Shown: one piece after another, positions 17,682-25,471 of the stretch | How positions within the stretch are numbered: the stretch's first letter is position 1 | How the letters are laid out: the number at the start of each line of letters is the position of its first letter | From: BM524 sp041554435 | GTDB taxonomy: Bacteria; Bacteroidota; Bacteroidia; Bacteroidales; F082 | Assembly (NCBI GenBank): GCA_041554435.1 | Contig: JBFFLX010000003.1 | Location: 1 to 64,000 of the forward strand | Direction: 5' to 3' | DNA: 64,000 nt | Translations under genes and position numbers: made by a program | Notes under the pieces: model-generated | Databases searched by the model: none | Seen by the model: only the letters and a program-made list of their open reading frames with translations | Told to the model about the DNA's origin: nothing

Positions 17682-18377
17682 TTAACCGTAAACGCTTATT
17701 TTGTCAAGTGCATCCGGCTCCAATATAACTATGTGTTTTCCACGAGTTTCAATTAAATCTTCTTCCTTAAAATCTTTTAAAATTCTCATTACGCTTTCCA
17801 CAGATAAGCCTACAAGATCGGCCAAATCATTACGTGAAAGAGGTAAACAAAATTTTGTTGCTTTAAAAACTCTGTTTGATAAACACATTAATAGGTCGGC
17901 TACCAATCCGCTCGATTGTTTACGTGTTAAACTATAAAAACGACTATAAACCTGAGCAGCATTTTCGTTTTGTATGCTAATAATGGTAGCCGCAAATTTT
18001 GAATTATTACGGAAAAGAGTTTTAAAAACTTCCTTATCAATTAATTGGGCTTGTGAATTTACATAAGTAGAAGCCGAGTAAATAAATTTATTGTTTCCTT
18101 CGAACATCGATGATAAACCAATAAACCTTTTTTCCGGAGTTATTTTTAAAATAAGGTCTTTGCTGTTTCCACTAAGGTAAATTTTTGCCAAACCCGATTT
18201 TAAATATATAATATGTGAAGCAAAGGATCCCTGTTTAGCTATTACTTCTCCCTTTTTAAACTCAATGTTTATTGTGTTCTTTTCCAGAATAAGCAATTCT
18301 TCTTCCGACAGATAACTAAAACAATCTGAATGTTCGCTCTCAACTATACAACTACCCGGAGGACTTAAATCTGCCAT
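17682..18377 (-). CDS. Crp/Fnr family transcriptional regulator
   Basis: 231 residues: cyclic-nucleotide-binding-type beta-barrel domain (about 22-140), dimerisation helix, and a C-terminal winged helix with recognition region LSRNDLADLVGLSVESVMR (about 180-198). Cysteines occur at residues 10 and 19 near the N-terminus, but the full FNR iron-sulfur set is not evident, so the effector (haem, NO, nucleotide, redox) is open. It is the first gene of the unit leading into the Rieske and cytochrome b/c genes. A CRP/FNR-type palindrome lies over the promoter of the divergent rhodanese unit, so it probably controls both directions. Confidence 0.9.
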   Translation of the reverse strand: MADLSPPGSCIVESEHSDCFSYLSEEELLILEKNTINIEFKKGEVIAKQGSFASHIIYLKSGLAKIYLSGNSKDLILKITPEKRFIGLSSMFEGNNKFIYSASTYVNSQAQLIDKEVFKTLFRNNSKFAATIISIQNENAAQVYSRFYSLTRKQSSGLVADLLMCLSNRVFKATKFCLPLSRNDLADLVGLSVESVMRILKDFKEEDLIETRGKHIVILEPDALDKISVYG

Positions 18378-18403
18378 TTATTTTATGATATATTTTACGT
18401 ATG

Positions 18404-18411
18404 CAAATATA
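18404..18411 (-). promoter_or_regulatory. -7 element of the crp/fnr-Rieske-cytochrome operon
   Basis: CAAATATA on the + strand, TATATTTG leftward, matches TAnnTTTG and lies about 27 bases before the regulator's ATG at 18377. Confidence 0.5.
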
Positions 18412-18451
18412 TAACTATTATCATATTTATAGTACTACATCACAAAATTTT

Positions 18452-18465
18452 CTGTCAAATTACAG
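18452..18465. promoter_or_regulatory. imperfect palindrome CTGT-N6-ACAG, possible regulator site
   Basis: A short inverted repeat centred about 55-60 bases upstream of the inferred leftward transcription start, where class I CRP-family activators commonly bind. Only four bases per arm are symmetrical, so it is weak by itself. Confidence 0.3.
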
Positions 18466-18519
18466 TTTTTCTTACCGTTTATTGCATAAAGAAAATTGAG
18501 CTTGTAAAAGGGGGTATAA

Positions 18520-18527
18520 TATTTTTG
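18520..18527 (+). promoter_or_regulatory. -7 element of the rhodanese-porin operon
   Basis: TATTTTTG matches TAnnTTTG; transcription should start near 18533, about 48 bases before the rhodanese ATG. Confidence 0.55.
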
Positions 18528-18542
18528 TTATCAAATTAACAA
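18525..18542. promoter_or_regulatory. CRP/FNR-type operator palindrome on the rhodanese promoter
   Basis: TTGTTA TCAAAT TAACAA: perfect 6-base arms with a 6-base spacer, the geometry of CRP/FNR-family sites (compare TGTGA-N6-TCACA). It overlaps the end of the -7 element and the expected transcription start, where a bound regulator would block transcription. A crp/fnr-type gene is 150 bases away, divergently transcribed. Confidence 0.6.
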
Positions 18543-18580
18543 AGACAAATTTTATCGTATTAATTTAACATTATTAAAAA

Positions 18581-19567
18581 ATGAAAAGATTTTTAAACGT
18601 ATTTTTATTAGCTATTGTATTACCAGCTCTTGTGTTAACAGGATGTAAAGACGATACAACAGAGCCTACTGCAAAAGGCAATTTCGAAACCCTTAAAACT
18701 TATATGGAAGCAAACAACATGGACCTTCCTACATTGTTAGACGGATGGGTAATTGCTCCAGCTATGGTAGCTGATGGTGGTATTGTTGAAGCCGACTATA
18801 CTATTCCTGCCTACAACGTATTTGACATAAGAAGTGCTGAAGATTTCAATGCTGGTCATATTAAAGGTGCTATCAATGTAGCTTTAACTGATGTGGTTAC
18901 AAAAGCAAAAGAATTAGGAACAGACAAACCTTATTTGATTGTTTGTAAAACAGGACAAACAGCAGGTAGAGCAACAATGGCTTTACGTCTTTCAGGATTT
19001 TCTGCTAAAGTTATGAAATTTGGTATGTCATATTGGAATACTCAGTTTGACGCATGGACCGGAAATATTGGTGACAATGCTGATGGAAGTGCTAACTGGG
19101 TAACTGACGCAAGTGCAAGTCTTCCAGTAAACGGATTTCCTGCATGGGAAACTACATCCACTGACGGAGCTGAAATTTTAGCTGCCAATATTGATGCAAT
19201 GCTTGCCGCTTCTGGTTGGGGTGTTGCTTCTGATGTAGTATTAGCTGATCCTGCCGGATATAATATTTATAATTTCTGGACTACTGACGAGTACACTACT
19301 TTTGGTCACTTCGACGGAGCTTTCCAATACAAACCAATTAGTTTGGCTTCCGACGTTGTATCTGCTCTTCCAGCTTCTGACGAGTGTTTAGTATACTGTT
19401 TCACAGGACAAACTTCATCTTATATCGCTGCTTGGTTACAAGTTTTAGGATATAATGCAAAAAGTATTTTGTTTGGAGTTAATAAACTTCAGCACACAGC
19501 CTTAGATGCTGCTGGAAAACCAGCATGGCATCATTCATTTGATTACGAATTTGTTACTGAAAACTAA
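18581..19567 (+). CDS. lipoprotein with two rhodanese domains
   Basis: 328 residues. Lipoprotein signal with lipobox LTGC (Cys22). Two rhodanese folds: about 75-160 with FDIRSAEDFNAGHIKGAINV and active-loop Cys122 (CKTGQT), and about 215-310 with Cys273 (CFTGQT). Both catalytic cysteines are present and the two loops share the TGQT pattern, as if from an internal duplication. Rhodaneses move sulfane sulfur (thiosulfate, polysulfide) and can bind selenium or tellurium oxyanion products. The substrate here is unknown. The alanine-rich composition and strong terminator after the gene suggest high expression. It is first in a unit with a porin and another rhodanese. Confidence 0.88.
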   Translation: MKRFLNVFLLAIVLPALVLTGCKDDTTEPTAKGNFETLKTYMEANNMDLPTLLDGWVIAPAMVADGGIVEADYTIPAYNVFDIRSAEDFNAGHIKGAINVALTDVVTKAKELGTDKPYLIVCKTGQTAGRATMALRLSGFSAKVMKFGMSYWNTQFDAWTGNIGDNADGSANWVTDASASLPVNGFPAWETTSTDGAEILAANIDAMLAASGWGVASDVVLADPAGYNIYNFWTTDEYTTFGHFDGAFQYKPISLASDVVSALPASDECLVYCFTGQTSSYIAAWLQVLGYNAKSILFGVNKLQHTALDAAGKPAWHHSFDYEFVTEN

Positions 19568-19580
19568 TTTTAATTTACAT

Positions 19581-19620
19581 CTGTCAGCAACTCTTTTAAG
19601 GGTTGTTGGCAGTTTTTTTT
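19581..19620 (+). terminator. strong terminator between the rhodanese lipoprotein and the porin
   Basis: CTGTCAGCAACTC (19581-19593) pairs with GGGTTGTTGGCAG (19600-19612), 13 pairs including G-U pairs, followed by eight T. It ends 21 bases before the porin ATG, so the porin must be reached by read-through or an unseen promoter; expected result is more lipoprotein than porin. Confidence 0.85.
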
Positions 19621-19641
19621 GTTTTATAAATAACCGGTTAT

Positions 19642-20760
19642 ATGAAAAAAGTAATAATATTATTAGCATTATTTATGGGATTTGGTTCCCTTAACTTAAC
19701 ATACTCACAAGGTTGTGTTGAAGCTTCTTCTGACGATGGTGTTCAGGTAGTAGGTTATATTCAACCCCAATTCGATTATTATTTCTTTGGAGAAGATACT
19801 AAAGGAAATGCCATAAAACCCAACACTTTTTATTTTAAACGCGCCAGAATTGGTGTGGTTGGAAATATCCCTTACGACATCAGTTATTATGTAATGGCAG
19901 AATTAAGTCCTGTGGCCGGCGGTCCTCAATTACTTGATGCATTTGTTACTTACGCGCCTTTTGGAAAATATATAAAATTTTCAATGGGACAGTTTAAATC
20001 ACCTTTTAGTTTGGAGTTAAATACCCCTTGCCAGGCATTGCATACCATCAGAAGATCTACAGTAGTTAATGAAATGGCCGCTCCTTTCAGAGAGTTGGGT
20101 TTCATGGTGTTGGGTTCTTTTGGTAACGAAAGAGATATTATTTCTTATCGCTTAGCAGTATTAAATGGCACTGGCATAAACAATGTGTTAAGTGCAACAA
20201 ATTACGATGACAATCAAAACAAAGATATAGCAGGTCGTGTTGTAGTTTCTCCTATAGAAGGAATTAAAATTGGCGGTAGTTATCGTCATGGTTTAGTTGA
20301 GAAAATTGATATCGATGGTGATTCAAAAACCAAAACAAATTGGGCCGTTGATTTAACTTTGGAAAAATATAATTTCCTTGTACAGGGTGAATACATAAAT
20401 GGAAAGTACATTGGTGATATCGCCGGTGGCGGCGGATGTGGCGGAAAAGATGCCGATGGAACTTATCCTGAATATAAGAAAAACGGATTCTGGGTTATGG
20501 CTCTTTATAAAACCAATTTCGGCCTTGAACCAGTTGTAAAATACGAAACTTACGATCCTGATGGATCAGCCTATAAGTATTTAAACCAAACACAAGTAAT
20601 TACTCAGAATACATTAACATTTGGGCTTAATTATTTTATTAATGAATGGACAAGAGTTCAGGTGAACTACCTTTATAATTCAGAAGGTAAAAATGCTGAT
20701 GGAAGTGTTGGTGAGTATGATAATGACGCATTGATGTTCCAGGTTCAGGTTAAATTTTAA
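19642..20760 (+). CDS. outer-membrane porin, phosphate-selective porin O/P type
   Basis: 372 residues, Sec signal peptide 1-22, then alternating short aromatic-hydrophobic strands of a beta-barrel. GYIQPQFDYYF, TFYFKRARIGVVG and the FSMGQFKSPFSLE region are typical of the OprO/OprP-like family, and the C-terminus ends MFQVQVKF with a terminal Phe recognised by the Bam machinery. A loop near residue 260 has the unusual run GGGGCGG with a cysteine. It presumably admits an anion, or hosts a partner, for the flanking periplasmic rhodaneses. The anion is not deducible. Confidence 0.85.
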   Translation: MKKVIILLALFMGFGSLNLTYSQGCVEASSDDGVQVVGYIQPQFDYYFFGEDTKGNAIKPNTFYFKRARIGVVGNIPYDISYYVMAELSPVAGGPQLLDAFVTYAPFGKYIKFSMGQFKSPFSLELNTPCQALHTIRRSTVVNEMAAPFRELGFMVLGSFGNERDIISYRLAVLNGTGINNVLSATNYDDNQNKDIAGRVVVSPIEGIKIGGSYRHGLVEKIDIDGDSKTKTNWAVDLTLEKYNFLVQGEYINGKYIGDIAGGGGCGGKDADGTYPEYKKNGFWVMALYKTNFGLEPVVKYETYDPDGSAYKYLNQTQVITQNTLTFGLNYFINEWTRVQVNYLYNSEGKNADGSVGEYDNDALMFQVQVKF

Positions 20761-20778
20761 TCTCTAAAACACAATAAA

Positions 20779-21678
20779 ATGAAACTTATTAGAAATATAT
20801 TACTATTGAGTGCTACTATACTTTTTATGAGTAGCACTGCAATTGCACAGGGCGACATTATTGGCGCGGCTGATTTCATGAAACTTTATAAGACAGATAA
20901 AAGTTTAGTGATAATCGATGCTTCGCAGGAATCTTCTTTCATGAAAATACATATAAAAAATGCCGTTAATATACCTCATAAAGCCCTTTATAAAGAAGGT
21001 GCAATAGAAGCCTTAATTATGGATCCTGCTGATCTTGCAAAAGTTTTTGGTGAGAATGGAGTTAGCAATAATGCAAATATTGTTGTTTACGATGGTGGTT
21101 CTCAAAAATATTCTTCCAGAGTATATTGGATACTAAAATACATGGGGGCTGAAAATGTAAAACTTTTGCATAAAGAAATGGGAGAATGGCGTAAAGCAAG
21201 AGTGCCCTTAACAGGAACTCCTTCAAGAATTAAAGCCACAACATTTACTCCAAATGTTAATAATAGCATTATAGCCAATATGGCCGAAGTAAAAAGTGGA
21301 AACGCCATAATTCTTGATGTTAGAGCTGCTGATGAATTTGATGGTTCTGCCGATAATAGCGAAGGTCATATTCCAAATTCCGTTAATATTAATTATGAAG
21401 ATTTCTTAACAGAAAGCGGTGCTTTTAAATCAAAAGCCGATATAGAATCATTGTTAAAAACTAAAGGAATTACTTCTTCCAGTAAAGTTATAGGCTATTG
21501 CCGTACCAGTGTAAGAGCAGCAGTTGTTTATGCCGCTTTTGTTGATGTTCTTGGATGGAATAATTTTAAAGTTTACGACGGAGCTTATGCTGAATGGGTA
21601 GGAAAAGGAAATAAAATTGTAAATAAAGCCGGTGTTTCGGTTAGCAAGAAATCAGGTTCAGCCTCAGGTGGTTGTTAA
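20779..21678 (+). CDS. secreted two-domain sulfurtransferase (rhodanese/TST type)
   Basis: 299 residues with a Sec signal peptide (1-23, ending SSTAIAQ). The N-terminal rhodanese domain (about 25-145) is catalytically dead, with Asp105 (VVYDGG) in the cysteine position. The C-terminal domain (about 160-280) has the active loop CRTSVR with Cys241. Inactive plus active domain is the usual plan of thiosulfate or mercaptopyruvate sulfurtransferases. It ends in a Ser/Gly tail with a final Cys (SGGC). It follows the porin by 18 bases. Periplasmic sulfur transfer is expected; the donor is unknown. Confidence 0.87.
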   Translation: MKLIRNILLLSATILFMSSTAIAQGDIIGAADFMKLYKTDKSLVIIDASQESSFMKIHIKNAVNIPHKALYKEGAIEALIMDPADLAKVFGENGVSNNANIVVYDGGSQKYSSRVYWILKYMGAENVKLLHKEMGEWRKARVPLTGTPSRIKATTFTPNVNNSIIANMAEVKSGNAIILDVRAADEFDGSADNSEGHIPNSVNINYEDFLTESGAFKSKADIESLLKTKGITSSSKVIGYCRTSVRAAVVYAAFVDVLGWNNFKVYDGAYAEWVGKGNKIVNKAGVSVSKKSGSASGGC

Positions 21679-21708
21679 CAATTATTTCTTGAATAAAAAA
21701 ATTAAATC

Positions 21709-21951
21709 ATGAAAGATAAGTTTGATGATTTAACCAAAGCCGAAAGAGTAATTCAGATTCTGAAATTTGGAGAAAAACTCGATCAAAGGAAAAGTAAGGA
21801 CTATGATATAAGCCTGTTTCAAATTGATAACGTTTTTGCTGAACTTTGGTATCATCATAATACAAATAGTATTGTTAAGGCAAATATTGTTGATAATGAA
21901 TCTGTACTAAGCCATTATCCAAAAATGGTACATTTACCGGAAATACATTAA
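21709..21951 (+). CDS. small cytoplasmic protein of unknown function (80 aa)
   Basis: I do not recognise the family. It has no signal or cysteine; an amphipathic N-terminal helix (about 1-30) is followed by a stretch containing FAELWYHHNTNSIVKA, which resembles a compact alpha/beta protein with a possible metal- or ligand-binding His-His pair at 49-50. It is the last gene of the rhodanese-porin unit, 31 bases after the sulfurtransferase and just before a terminator, so it is probably cotranscribed with it. Confidence 0.65.
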   Translation: MKDKFDDLTKAERVIQILKFGEKLDQRKSKDYDISLFQIDNVFAELWYHHNTNSIVKANIVDNESVLSHYPKMVHLPEIH

Positions 21952-21964
21952 AACAAAAAATCAT

Positions 21965-22003
21965 AAAAAAAGCCTGTGTTGCCTTAGGCAACACAGGCTT
22001 TTT
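21965..22003. terminator. bidirectional terminator between the rhodanese and suf operons
   Basis: A perfect 12-bp stem, GCCTGTGTTGCC (21972-21983) and GGCAACACAGGC (21987-21998), with a 3-nt loop, flanked by A7 on the left and T5 on the right. It serves both converging units. Confidence 0.92.
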
Positions 22004-22036
22004 GTTTTTCTTAAAATGATATCTGCTTAGTCTGAT

Positions 22037-22357
22037 CTAAAGTAAGCCCAACTCCAACTTTGCTTCTTCCGAAATCATTTCCTGATCCCATGGTGGGTCG
22101 AAAGTAATTTCAAGGTCTACCTCCGTAATTCCGGTTAAATATGAAATCTCTTCTTTCACCTGTGCAGGAAGACTTTCGGCCACCGGACAATTTGGTGTTG
22201 TTAATGTCATTAGTACATGGGCTTTGCCATCCTCATCAACTTTAACCTCATAAACTAAACCTAATTCATAAATGTTTACGGGTATCTCCGGATCGTAAAT
22301 ATTTTTTAGAACAACTACTATCTTATCCTCAAGTTCTTTTATCTGTTGTCTGTCCAT
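22037..22357 (-). CDS. sufT: SufT / MIP18-type iron-sulfur assembly factor (DUF59)
   Basis: 106 residues from the ATG at 22357; an upstream in-frame TTG is less likely. The domain has the family features YDPEIPVNIYELGLVYEV and TLTTPNCPVAE with the conserved Cys, ending near ITFDPPWDQEMISEEA. Proteins of this kind help mature Fe-S proteins. It is the last gene of the suf operon, directly after sufE, which supports that role. Confidence 0.88.
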   Translation of the reverse strand: MDRQQIKELEDKIVVVLKNIYDPEIPVNIYELGLVYEVKVDEDGKAHVLMTLTTPNCPVAESLPAQVKEEISYLTGITEVDLEITFDPPWDQEMISEEAKLELGLL

Positions 22358-22389
22358 TTGTAAAAAATTTATATTCTTATTCAAAAATG

Positions 22390-22815
22390 TTAATTTGAAT
22401 ATTTCAATTGAAAGGCTTTTGCATAAAGTTTTATTTGCTTCATCATCGATACAAGACCGTTAGCGCGTGTAGGTGATAAATGATCTTTTAAACCAATTTC
22501 TTCAATGAAACTAAAATCTGCATTAGCAATATCCATAGGTGTTTCATTTGAAACCACCCTTAATAATAAACTTATTATCCCCTTTGTAATTACTGCATCG
22601 CTATCGGCTGTAAAAACAACTTTTCCTTCTTTCATTTCGGCATAAAGCCATACTCTCGATTGGCAACCACTTATCAGGTGCTGAGGATCCTTATATTTTT
22701 CATCAATCAAAGGCATTTCTTTGCCAAGTTCAATTATGTATGAATATTTATCCATCCATTCGTCAAACATTTGGAACTCCTCAACCAGAGAATTTGCTTT
22801 TTCTTCAATCGTCAT
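22390..22815 (-). CDS. sufE: cysteine desulfuration protein SufE
   Basis: 141 residues. Accepts persulfide sulfur from SufS and passes it to the SufBCD scaffold. The acceptor cysteine lies in ISGCQSRVWLYA (Cys about 50), and the remaining sequence (FSFIEEIGLKDHLSPTRANG) is typical of the family. It lies 10 bases after sufS. Confidence 0.93.
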   Translation of the reverse strand: MTIEEKANSLVEEFQMFDEWMDKYSYIIELGKEMPLIDEKYKDPQHLISGCQSRVWLYAEMKEGKVVFTADSDAVITKGIISLLLRVVSNETPMDIANADFSFIEEIGLKDHLSPTRANGLVSMMKQIKLYAKAFQLKYSN

Positions 22816-22825
22816 AAAATATGTT

Positions 22826-24043
22826 TTATGCCAGCATAGCCAGCGATTTTTTTAATGCATCAATAAAATAATCTACTTCTTCTTTCGAATTATAAACTGC
22901 AAAAGATGCTCTTATGGTTCCCGGAATACAATAATTATCAATTAAAGGTTGGGCACAGTGATTACCTGTACGCACAGCCACTCCCATCTGATCCATTAAA
23001 GTTCCTATATCGTAAGGATGAATATCGCCTACTAAAAATGAAATCACAGCAGTTTTATTAGAACTTATCCCAATAATTCTCATTCTTTCAATTTCCAGAA
23101 GTTTTTCTGTTGCATACTCCAATAAATCATCTTCGTATTCAACAATATTTTCAATGCCTATGTTATGGATATATTTTATGGCTTCTGCTGTTGCTAATGC
23201 TCCTGCAACATTTGGTGTTCCAGCCTCAAATTTATATGGTATTTCATTGAAAGTGCTTTTATCCAGGCTAACCGTAGAAATCATCTCACCACCATACTGA
23301 TATGGTGATAATTTGTTTAACCATTCCTTCTTTCCATACAAAACTCCAAATCCCATTGGTCCATAGGCTTTATGAGCCGAAAAGCAATAAAATTCGCAAT
23401 CCAAATCCTGAACATCCACCTTGGTATGTGCAATGGCTTGTGCTCCATCAATAAGAACCGGAATGCCAAATTTATGTGCTTTGGCAATTATATCTTTTAT
23501 TGGATTAATAGTCCCCAAAACATTGGAAATATGTGAAAGAGCAAATATTTTTACCTTTTCGTTAAGCATATTATCCATAAACTCCATGTCGAGATTTCCA
23601 TCTTCATCAACAGGAACTACTTTTAATTTAGCATCTTTTTTTTCGCAAACTTGTTGCCATGGAACCAAATTTGAATGATGTTCCATGGAAGTTATGAGAA
23701 CTTCATCACCCTTATTAATCAGACTTAAAAAACTGTTTGCCACCAAATTTATTGATTCAGTTGTACCGCTGGTGAAAACAATTTCCTTATCATCTTCTGC
23801 ATTGATGAAATCAGCAATATATTTTCTGGCATCTTCAAATGCTGTTGTTGCTTCAACACTCAATTTATGAACTCCTCTGTGTACATTACTATTTATATTT
23901 GAATAGTAATCCACTATGCAATCGATAACTTGCTGAGGCTTTTGGGAAGTAGCCCCATTATCGAAGTATACCAACTGTTTGCCGTAAACTCGACGATTTA
24001 ATATTGGGAAATCGGCTCTTATTTTATCAATGTTTAAACCCAT
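22826..24043 (-). CDS. sufS: cysteine desulfurase SufS
   Basis: 405 residues, PLP-dependent enzyme releasing sulfur from cysteine as a persulfide. Landmarks: TSGTTESINLV phosphate-binding region, PLP Lys in FSAHKAYGP (about 227), and the catalytic Cys in RTGNHCAQP (about 363), which is the SufS rather than the IscS/NifS context. It starts 4 bases after sufD and is followed by sufE, its activator. Confidence 0.95.
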   Translation of the reverse strand: MGLNIDKIRADFPILNRRVYGKQLVYFDNGATSQKPQQVIDCIVDYYSNINSNVHRGVHKLSVEATTAFEDARKYIADFINAEDDKEIVFTSGTTESINLVANSFLSLINKGDEVLITSMEHHSNLVPWQQVCEKKDAKLKVVPVDEDGNLDMEFMDNMLNEKVKIFALSHISNVLGTINPIKDIIAKAHKFGIPVLIDGAQAIAHTKVDVQDLDCEFYCFSAHKAYGPMGFGVLYGKKEWLNKLSPYQYGGEMISTVSLDKSTFNEIPYKFEAGTPNVAGALATAEAIKYIHNIGIENIVEYEDDLLEYATEKLLEIERMRIIGISSNKTAVISFLVGDIHPYDIGTLMDQMGVAVRTGNHCAQPLIDNYCIPGTIRASFAVYNSKEEVDYFIDALKKSLAMLA

Positions 24044-24047
24044 AGGA

Positions 24048-25460
24048 TTAAATCTTACTCATGTCAATGTCGAATTCCATAGGATATTCCGGAACGCTAC
24101 AATGTAATACACATTTCTCACATATTGACAATTCGCCTCTTAAACGTTTCTTTATCATGTCTTCTATACTCAGCCGCAGTGCTTCAATATTAATTTTTGA
24201 AGTTACTTCTGCTGTAAAAGCAAACATAAGTAATAAAAGCGCATCATCGTGGCTAATGCCTCTTTGCTTCATATAAAACAGAGCCTCTGTATCTAACTGA
24301 CCAACTGTGGCGCCGTGGCTGCATTTTACGTCATCAGCATAAATTTCAAGGAATGGCTGAGTATCGATTTTTGCATCGGAACTCATAAGGATATTGTTAT
24401 TTTGTTGGAATGCCATGGTATTTTGTGCATCTCTTTCCACAAAAATATATCCATTAAAAACTCCGCTGGCTTCATTATCCAAAACTCCTTTAAAAAGCTC
24501 ACTGCTGGTACAATTTGGAACAGCATGGTTTACATATACCTGATTGTCGATATGCTGTTTTTTATCCATTAAATAAACACCATTCAAATCTGCGTCAGCA
24601 CCTTCTCCAATTAAATCAACAAAAAGTTCATTTCTGATAAGTCCACCATTGTATGTTATTACATTTACTTTAGTTGAACTGTTTTTATGTTGCTTAATAA
24701 ATGTGCTATTGATAAGAGTAGTGGAATCGTTTAAATTTTGAAGTTTGTTTATTCGAAGATGTGCATTCTCCGAAACAATAAATTCAGTTACCGTATTTAA
24801 AATGCTTGGACTATGATTTATCGAATCATCGCAATGCAGAAATGAAAGTTCACTGTTTTTACCTAAAACAATTAAATTCCTCGAGTTGATAAACATATCT
24901 TCTTCTTTGTTGATCATTTTTATCAACTGAACTGTGTCTTCAACTACTACATTATCAGGAACATAAACAAAAAAACCATCTTTAAATAATGCGGCATTAC
25001 ATGCCGTTAATCCATGAGTTTTTATATTGGCAACAGTATTAAAATGCTCATTAAATAAATCGGGAAATTGTTTTTGTGCTTCAATTATACTTCCAACAAT
25101 TAATCCATTATCGAAAACTTTTAATTTCTCGTTTTCAGGACTATAATACCAGCCATTAAGCATTGAAAATCTCTTTGCTTCAAAACCGTGAACTTCACAA
25201 ATGAAAATTTCCTCCAAACTTTTTTTATAGTCAGTAGGTTTATAATCCAGACTGGGTGTTTGCGAATAGAGGTGTTCCAAATTGGTACTTCTCCATTTCT
25301 CATCTTTCTTATGAGGAAGATTATTATTTTTTAAATACTCTACGGCTTCATCTCTTAAATTGCTAACACTTTCTAACATGCTTTTATTAAGCGCGTTTTT
25401 GTTAACTTTATAATATTCAAGAAGATGTTCCTTTAGAATATTTTCTGTATTGTTTAACAT
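24048..25460 (-). CDS. sufD: Fe-S assembly scaffold subunit SufD
   Basis: 470 residues. The right-handed beta-helix core and the C-terminal SufB/SufD region (KCSHGATVGQLDTEALFYMKQRGI pattern around 385-410) are clear; an N-terminal helical domain precedes it. The protein forms SufBC2D with the neighbouring gene products. It starts 11 bases after sufC. Confidence 0.94.
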   Translation of the reverse strand: MLNNTENILKEHLLEYYKVNKNALNKSMLESVSNLRDEAVEYLKNNNLPHKKDEKWRSTNLEHLYSQTPSLDYKPTDYKKSLEEIFICEVHGFEAKRFSMLNGWYYSPENEKLKVFDNGLIVGSIIEAQKQFPDLFNEHFNTVANIKTHGLTACNAALFKDGFFVYVPDNVVVEDTVQLIKMINKEEDMFINSRNLIVLGKNSELSFLHCDDSINHSPSILNTVTEFIVSENAHLRINKLQNLNDSTTLINSTFIKQHKNSSTKVNVITYNGGLIRNELFVDLIGEGADADLNGVYLMDKKQHIDNQVYVNHAVPNCTSSELFKGVLDNEASGVFNGYIFVERDAQNTMAFQQNNNILMSSDAKIDTQPFLEIYADDVKCSHGATVGQLDTEALFYMKQRGISHDDALLLLMFAFTAEVTSKINIEALRLSIEDMIKKRLRGELSICEKCVLHCSVPEYPMEFDIDMSKI

Positions 25461-25471
25461 CTTAATAAATA

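Noticed and set aside
18520..18545. FNR-type site TTGAT-N4-ATCAA
   Set aside because: The palindrome has arms TTGTTA with a 6-base spacer; it is CRP/FNR-like in geometry but does not match the classical FNR sequence, so FNR was not claimed.
18581..19567. Recent horizontal transfer of the rhodanese lipoprotein
   Set aside because: Its alanine-rich and somewhat GC-richer codons stand out, but high expression explains this as well, and the flanking promoter and terminator are of the host type.
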